A DNA stretch of 64,000 nucleotides from Gymnothorax reevesii. Its lineage: Eukaryota > Chordata > Actinopteri > Anguilliformes > Muraenidae. How positions within the stretch are numbered: position 1 is the stretch's first letter; each line of letters begins with the position of its first letter. The stretch covers positions 193,501-257,500 of the forward strand of contig CM056573.1 of NCBI GenBank assembly GCA_029721435.1. Direction: 5' to 3'. A program made the translations under genes and the position numbers. Shown here piece after piece: positions 27,701 through 36,700 of the stretch. Below the pieces are notes generated by a model. The model had not been told where the DNA came from. It made no database searches and saw only the letters and a program-made list of their open reading frames with translations.

Positions 27701-30700
27701 GCAAACCTGATCAATGACGTTCTTTTTAGCAGATCGCCACAGGAGCTGTCCAATCAGGCGATACAGAGGACCGGTGTTTCCCCGGCGATATGGTCGGTAC
27801 AGCAACTGCTCCCACCAGTACTTCACCCAGTATGGGTCCACTCCCAGGAACAAAACCAGTCCATACAGATCTGGGCCCACAAAGGCAGTACAGGGGAAAA
27901 AAGTCATTGTGACGTCAGAACAAAAGTCAGACAGATATATCTGAGACTGGACGGACGAGAGGGCGACAGCCAGCTTTTACAAGCACAACGCTTCAGTATG
28001 GTGGCTGCATGCGACACCTTCCAGGAGATTAATTGTGACCAATTTCAAACAGAATAAAGTGTTCGGAAATACTGGAGTGATTTTATTTGCCAAAGCAATG
28101 AGATTTTAAGTAAAACTGTGAGGTATATTTGCATGCATACAAATTATCTTCATTGCGATGCGCTGCAATGTTATACTTGAGTCATTAGCCACATGACGAG
28201 GCAGTGCTCCATCGCTCCAGTGTCTAGAGGCAGTGCGGTCGATCAGCTGGATCCGTAGGGCAACATGAACCACAAAACTGAGAACAATTTCAAAGCAAAA
28301 GAAAACAGACAAGCAGAATTGGACTGCAGAATCGTTGCTAACTAAGTTAAGGACCTGAGTTAATGCACCGAGAACAAAATAAAATTTTTACCCATATGCA
28401 ATATGGCGACTTTCAAAATATAAAACTGAAGACAGAGTTATTGTGGCACTTTTCACAGCGAGACTCACCCTCCAGACCTCTCTGCACTGGAGTGCCACTG
28501 ACGCACCAGCGGTTGATGGAGGTGAGGCGCAAGGCCATCTCCGCTGCCTAGAGAAACAAAAACACTCATCAGGCTTCAGCGGAAACACGAGCTGTACAGT
28601 CATTCTGAATTGTGGCCAGTTTTCGGTCAGCGGAGTCTGAAGGGCGCAGAGCCACACCTTGGCCGTAGTGCACTCCACCATCTGCGCCTCATCCAGACAG
28701 ATGCGCCACCACTCTACAGCCACCAGGGGGCTCGGCACCGCCATGTAGCGCTTCTGATTACGGAAACGCCGCCCGTCTTCGCTGTTGCTGTGGGGAATGT
28801 CCACATAGTTGAGCTCGGAGCGGAGCACGTCGTAGGTGGTGATGACGACGTCCTTCTCAGCCAGGACGTGGGGCTGGATGAACCCATGTTTCTTCACACC
28901 AAGGTACACCTGTTACCGAAAAACGAACCCAAGGTTCGGGTCCAGATCAGAGTCCTTTCCAGGTCCAAGGAAAATTAATAACCAAGCATATCAAAATTCG
29001 CCATCATATCCTTGAATGTGTTTGCAGCTCCATGAACTTTGTGTTCTAATCTGAAAACCTTTGTCGCTTTTATTTTGAATATCCACAATACCGTAACTTC
29101 AACACTTTAAGACCTCACTGTTACAACGTCACATAAGGCCTACAGTCGTAGGGCCGACAGAACTTTAAAACTAGATAACTCTGTCGCCACAGGGGCCGAG
29201 TCGTGTATCTCCCCGATCCCCATGAGAGAAGACGTGCAAATTTTTACAGCCGCAATGTTACCGTTTTTACTCTTGCTGTAACATTAATATGCATCCCTGT
29301 ATATGTATATGTAAATGTGGCTCAAAATGAACAGAAAACACAAAATCTGCAAAAAAAAAAAAAAAAACTGACAAAATGGCCGGTGGCCATATTGGTTGTC
29401 GGAAATTGCCAAGAATTGATCTTGAGCATTGCCAAATAAGCATATTTGACTGTGCAAATCTAGAGAAAAATCCTATAAACTTTGAAGCCTCCAGAGCGCC
29501 GCGGCAGCAGCGCTAAACCATAGTATCTGCCGACTATCGTCGTCGGCGAGATATAATAAAGATCCTTTAACATGTTTTATGCTATAGGTTTATGGCTTGG
29601 AATATATTTTCGCAATAAAGAACAGTTAATTGCCAGTATATGAAATGACAAACTAAGAGCAACACAGCAATTTGATTTTAAGATTTTCAGCCAAGTATAT
29701 TAATCACACCACCACTTTAACAACAACACTCCATCACAGACCACGTTAACACACAATTCCATATTCTCTACCATCCCAACTATAGAAATAATATGCAGTT
29801 TGTTTTGTGTACACTTTTCCAAAAATTAGCCCCCAGCCGCACTCCAACAACACATTATCTAAAGTTAGCGAGTAAAAGCATCATTTTCATGGACAGCAAA
29901 TCAGAGCCTCACCAGGACCCTGAGGGACGAGCAGCGGATGTGGCGGTTGATTTCCTCCACCCACTGGTGGCAGATGGAGCTGGGGGAGATGATGAGGGTG
30001 GCGCCGGTGGGCACCGGCTTCATGGCCACCAGGCAGTGGGGGCAGTAGAAGGGTGTGGTGCCCAGGCTCTCCGCCTTGTAGTTCACACACTCCGCATGTT
30101 GCCAGAGCCGGCAGTTCAGGCACTGCACTCGAGCCTTGTAGTCCACGAGGCCCAGCTCCCCGCAGATGCACTCGAAACGGTAGTCGGGGGTGTTGAAGGG
30201 CAGGAGCGCCGAGGTCCGTGTGGGGGGCGAGGTCTCCGGGGGACACAGAGCAGTACCCAAACTCCCCTCTAGGGGGCTCTCATCCTTAATCTCAGGTTCA
30301 CCTTCCTGTACAGAGGGGGGACTCGGACCACTGATGGGTGGGAAGGGAGGATTCTGTTCCCTAAGATCACCGGCATCCTGAGACTCCTGAGCGTGGAGAT
30401 CTGGTCCGTCTCCAGCATCCTCGAGGAGCACATCTTCTGAGAAGGACCCACCGTCTCCGACAGAGGAGTTCAGCGAAGCAGAGCCGCCGGTGGCATCTGG
30501 TGAGGTCGATGGGCCCCCGGGGGTCTCATCATCAGCCACAGGCTCATTCACCGGCCCTGAGCACCTGCGGCTGACCCTTCTGCGGACGTGCTCAGGGTTC
30601 GAAGGCTTCTGATTGGACGAGAAACAAAGAGTGATGCTGCAGAAATTAGATATCAGAAAATAGACAGAAACCTAATCTTGGCCAACGATCCTCCTCAAAG

Positions 30701-33700
30701 GTGTTTACAGACGTTTAAATACAGACTCTGGACTTGAAAACAATTCAGTAAAAGGTGAAAAACAAATTCCAAGTTTCCCCATCCGGGCCACATCTTTTTC
30801 CAATGCAGACATGAATACGTGAAAATAAAAATACGCACAGATTTTGGGGAGCCCGTCTTTTTAGCTTTCTCTCTGTATTTCTTCCCCAGCTTGAACGATC
30901 CTGCCAGGCCGCGACCTTTGACCTGTTCCACCATCTCATCAGCGATGAGTTTGGCCAAGGTCTTCTTCAGATGCTTGCGGCTCTTCAGCAGGTCGTAGCC
31001 GTAGGTTGCGCGGATGTAGGCGAAAATAGCGTTAACAGAGGCACCCTTTCCAACTGTCATCTCCTTTACAGCGGTGAGAAGCATCACGCGGACAGCTAAG
31101 CACGGAAAAAACACTTTACTCAAAATATTTTACATACTATTCCAGCATAACACTGACAGTAATTAAGTCTGCAAAATCACCCATCATTCTCCACAGCAGC
31201 CTCAGAAAGGCTCCCACTGCCATGAACATAGGAAGTTCAGAAACGATGTTAAGCATTTGACTTGTGTGGGGCACAATAAATCTCACGAATTGGCAAAATT
31301 TTGCAAACAACTGTCCACATAAAAAATAAAACGCGTCTCAGTCAGCATCTCTTTTTGAACCAGGATATGATCTAAAAAATGGTAGCACATTTGGACAATG
31401 AGTTTCCACTGACCATGAGTAAAACTGCTGCAGGTACTTAACACTGGATCTCTGACACATTGATCAATATCTTTGATATATTAATGTCACCTCAGTGCAT
31501 TAAACTATGGTGCAATACTGAATCATTAGTTACTGTTTGCTCTTTCAGAATTGTAACATGTTATTATTCTGAGGTTAAAATCTGGTTCCTCCGTCAATCT
31601 TTGAACAAGTTAATTTGCAAGATTGAAATTCAGCGAGTAATTCTGATCGACTGTAATGATTACTCCCATCAACATGACGCATGCTTCGGAGAAATGAAAT
31701 GAAATGACATGGAGTCATTTTCTGACAACACAAGTCTTATTGTTAGACCAAACAACGAGGAATGACTGACAGCGGGCCACAACATGAGCCCATCGGACCT
31801 TCAGTCCAGAGGAGCTCGAAACTGTGGCCTGAATCTGCAGCACCTACTGGGATAGGAGACCTTCTCTTTCGGCCTCATCTCCCGCGTGAAATAATCCCTT
31901 CTCTCGCTGTCTCTCGGAGGAGACGGGACAAAGTAGTTGACTGATTGTCCCTGTGAACAAAAAGGCAAAAGGTAACACAACAAAAGAGTGATTAAAATAA
32001 GCATCAATGTACTTTAACACACATCCGCGCGCGCACACATACGCACACACACACAAGCACATGCACAAACAGAGACAGAATTTTATAACCACCTGCCTAA
32101 TACACTATTGATGACGTAATTGATGACCGTTTCCAGGGATTCATTTCAGAAGAGCAACAGCCCGCTGACCAACTCGCTCTCTATTCACTCAGAAACTCCG
32201 CCACAACCTTACGCATTTATTGAACTGGCCCCCACTCTGTGGCTGTCAAACCGATAATGTGATTCTGCTTTCACATTATAATAAATGATTACAAGGTGAT
32301 CAAGCTTCTATCCTTTCAAACAAGTTTTTATTTTCGGTAAGAAAAAAAACAGAGGGCAAGACGGAGATAATATGGGGGATGTGGGAACAAATAAATAATG
32401 AAACAACATTATACAATAGGGAAAAAGACCTGCCAGTCTATCAACAAAGGTTTTGCAACACGGCTGGGAGAAATGGCTTGTTTACACTGCGTTCAGCCTC
32501 TTATTACTGATACTTGTAGTTGTAAAAGAAAAGTTGAGTTTTGGTTTGTGGTTTCTGGTCGGCCTTCATATCGCTGCAGTCATGTATTGCTCATCTCAGC
32601 AACTGGGGACAACAGCCTCGACCGCTAATGACACGCCGCTCTCACTGGGTGATGCTAATAGAGCGTCACCATGTGACACCGTTTGCGGGTCCGTCAGCAT
32701 TATTTCAGTCCCGGTTCCAACAGTCAAGAATCTATTTGAAAAAAGAATGATGCTTTTGAAAATCAGCCAAAATAAGGTCTATGATTAAATTAACACGTGG
32801 AAAGTGTTACCGTTTTGTTTATTGTAATACTGTGGTTGAAACTCCAAACCTTCTCAATAATTGAAGGCTCTGAGACCCTAAGAGGTGAATGTTACTAATG
32901 TCATGCAAAGGTTAAAGTAATATGGAACTACAACACCCACTGGTCTGAGACCATCAGCTCATTCAAACATCGTCCATATTTGTAGTTCAATTATTGTTCA
33001 CGACTTCGTTAGCCAGGCTCACATTTTATGGTCATGGAATGTTCCTTTTTTCGCGTAGGGAAATATTATCTCACTAAACAAAATGAACACCTAAACAAAA
33101 TGAACACCAGCTCAGATGACAGTTTGACTCATGGACCTTATTTTCACCGATTTCTAAATACTCATTTTCCCTCAGACACTGGAGTGATGGAGCCGGAGTG
33201 AAAAATGATACCAAAGCCGCCTACAATATGCTAACAGGCCTGTGACTCTACAAGAAAAATCACCTACAGCAGTGAGCTGGTGCCATTTCTCCTCTTTTAT
33301 GCCCAAAAACAGCTCTACAGCAGATCCCACAATAACAGCCCACAGCGATTACTACATTAATGATGGTGACAGCGGGCAGGGCCTCCTCACCGCAGGAAGT
33401 GTAAGGCCACTCCGGTCCAGGCCCAGGCGTTTGTGCATGAGGATCAGGGCCAGAACCTCCACCGTCTTACCCAAGCCCATCTCATCAGCCAGGATCCCGC
33501 CGGGCCAGTCCGCTGCCGCCATCGGAAACTCTCTGATCAGACTATATTAAAGTGGCAGACAGGGACAGCAATTCCCTCTCAGGGTTTAACAAAAAATACA
33601 ATAACACTGCACTTCCAGAAAAAAGCAGACCGTACTAACCTGTGCACACACAAAATTATTTACTTCAGTGATGCACCAAAAATTTTTACCTGTGACGCAC

Positions 33701-36700
33701 AATATCTGAATCTTACAAGTACCAAATAATGTATCAAAACACCGGAATCAAAAATAGATCATGAGCAATCAATCTAATCAATGCATTAGAATTAAAGCAG
33801 CTCTGCGAAGAGTTGGCTTAAGGAATGGGAATGACTGATAAAAGATAATTGGAAGCAAATCCTCGCCAGGATTTCTCATAAAAAGACAGTATATAGGACA
33901 ATTACTCTTTCACAAGGGTCATACGGGCAAATGGGCTTTCAGAATTTTTTAATTAAATCATTGACGAAAATCTGATATGAGTTCAATTTATGAGGCGTCT
34001 GTATTACATGAATATAATTTGTGTGTACAGCTTCTTCAGCAAAAATAATAAATCCTCCAAACGAAAAACGCCACAGAAAACACCTCACCAGCCTGTAAAT
34101 GGGTTGTAGTAGAGCCTCTTCTCACAAAGAGTAACGACCTCTCTCCACAGGAAATGCAGCGACTTCTCTGAAAAAAAACACAGTGGTGACGCTGAATTCT
34201 ATTTTTCACACACATCTGGTTTTTTCCATAGTTCCAGAAAATTTTGAGGAATGCACTTTACAATTCAAAAGTCTGGAATCACAGAATTTTGTATTAAATA
34301 AGAAAGTCAGCTGAGTCAGACACAGTCTTTCAGAAATCCATATTGAACAAAATTTTTTATTTGGACTCATTTCGAGCTCATCATTGCTATAATCAGTCAT
34401 TTGCATAATAATAATAATGCATCAATTTTATATAGCGCTTTTTTGGACACTCAAAGACGCTTTACAATGGAGGCATTATTCATTCACACTCTGATGGTGG
34501 TAAACTACGTTTTTGTAGCCACAGCTGCCCTGGGGCAGACTGACGGAAGTCAGGAAGTCACTGACGTGGCTGCCAGTATGCCCCTCCGACCACCACCAAA
34601 CATTCACACACAGCCATACAGGAGGGAGGGAGGGAGGGTTCCTATATTGCATGTTTTGGATGGGTGGGGGAAACCGGAGTACCCGGAGAACGCGAACACG
34701 GGGAGAACATGCAAACTCCACACAGAAAGGCCCCAGGCCGGATTCGAACCCACGGCCTTCTTGCTGTGAGGCAGTAGTGCTAACCACTATGCCACCATGC
34801 CGCCCAATTTGCATGCAATTAACAATTGACTTAATTGACACAAGAGTTTGATTTTCCGAGGGAGGTTCCCAGAGACCCCCAGAATCAGCGGCCCCGTAAC
34901 TCCCAGGTGGGAAATGTGTCCTTCACTCTGGCCCCAGGTTCCTCCCCCCTGAGTGACCCTGACCCCGTGAGATCAGGCAAGTTTCGCAAAAGATGAGCCA
35001 CTCTTGTTCATGAGATGCGTCGTAGATATACCCAACGGGACACTGATGTTGCATGTGTCCAATGTCAGCACCTAATATTAATATAATTCCTTCTGACCGT
35101 GGAGTAGAACAGCCGTCTCTACCTTGCGGAGCATCGGTGAGGAATCGCTCCTTCTTCAGCATCCAGTTGACAGCCTGGCACTGGTACGGCCTGAGGACAG
35201 GCAAGAGGGCGTCATGCTGAGCATCATGGATACACTCTTGCCCCTCTTCCTGATGGAGGTGCCTGATAAAGTCATACAACTCCTCCACGTTCTGTCGCTC
35301 CAAATCAGTATCACACTCCTCGTCTTCGTTTTCAAACACCTCTGTGAGGGGGGAAGTCCAGTTACCAAACCACACAAAAAACCAGGTTCTAAAAAACATG
35401 TGTTTTTGACATTATCCTGTTATTACACAGTCCACGAATTTATTACCTCAAACATCATTGTTTTCTTAGCCAGCTACACAATTTCAGCTTTGATGTTACG
35501 GTAAACCAGCAGACCTCAAGTATGAGCTGAATCACAATCAAACTAACCATTTTACACATTCCCATTGTTAAACTCAGTGTTGTGGTGGGTGCCATCATTT
35601 GTTTATTCACAGTAGTGGACTTCAAGTTCCAAGCGAAAGTTGGCGAGAAAAGAGAGCGAAGTCCCTTCGGGAAAACGAAAATACCACTTCCTATGGATTC
35701 TCAAAAAATCCAAGCAGATTCCTTCACATATAAATCACCCCACAAGACGTCACAGGCACCGAAAATCTAAGGCAGCATCATATTTTAGGGTTACACTGCA
35801 GTCCTTTCACACAACTATGACATTCAGAGATTATTACATGTAAAAATTTGCACGTAGCACCTATGAGCTTCAAAGACCAAAAAAAACTTCACAAACTTAG
35901 TAGCTCCCAAAATAAAATGTCAGTCACCCTCAATTTGCATGTCAATGTAGAGAATTTTGTCCCAGTGCATTTATGGACAAGTTATATAAGTATCAGAATA
36001 AATCCTGTTACCAGGAATGACAAAGTCGTAAAAAAACTCCATCAGTTTCTGCACGAGATGGTTGGCCTTCCTGACCCGTCCGTTTCCCTCGCTCAAGAAT
36101 TCAGGCCGTCCCAAACAAGCCTCCAGGATGTACACGCCCACCTGGAGTTCAACCAGCCACACGGAAATAAGAATCATGATCAGCCACACCCATTCCACAG
36201 TATACAGTGAAAATAACTCTACAGTTATTTTTAGTCCTGATGTAAATCAAAGCCTCGGTGTACAGGGTAAACGAGCAAAAAAAGTTCTCTTTCCCTCTTA
36301 AGCATCATTACTGGTAAAGCTCTGAGACACTGTCATACAGGGTTATGTCTCAATCAAGTTTCAGTTAGTTTTAATGTGAGAGTCATGAGGGCAGTAGAGA
36401 ATCTATTTCAGAAAATCTGATTTGACAGGAGAGGAATAATTTTTAAAATATATTTGTCGATATGCAGATCTTGCAGTAAGAAATAGCTGAAAACTGGCAA
36501 ATGAACACAAGCAATTCTACACGACCCCATGATGCGTAACGGCACATCAAATATGTCAAATGGATGTAGACTTATTTGCAAATCCCAGAAAAACACATCT
36601 CAGGGAGCTGAGAGAAGTATCAGTGTATTTATTTGTTCAGGCAAAAAGTTATGGCAAAAATAACTTTTCTGATCCAATCATTTCCTTTTTGGAATACAAA

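Noticed and set aside
29793..30272. Plus-strand 159-codon frame rich in Gly/Glu
   Set aside because: Antisense of SHPRH exon 8 with its GC-rich PHD region.
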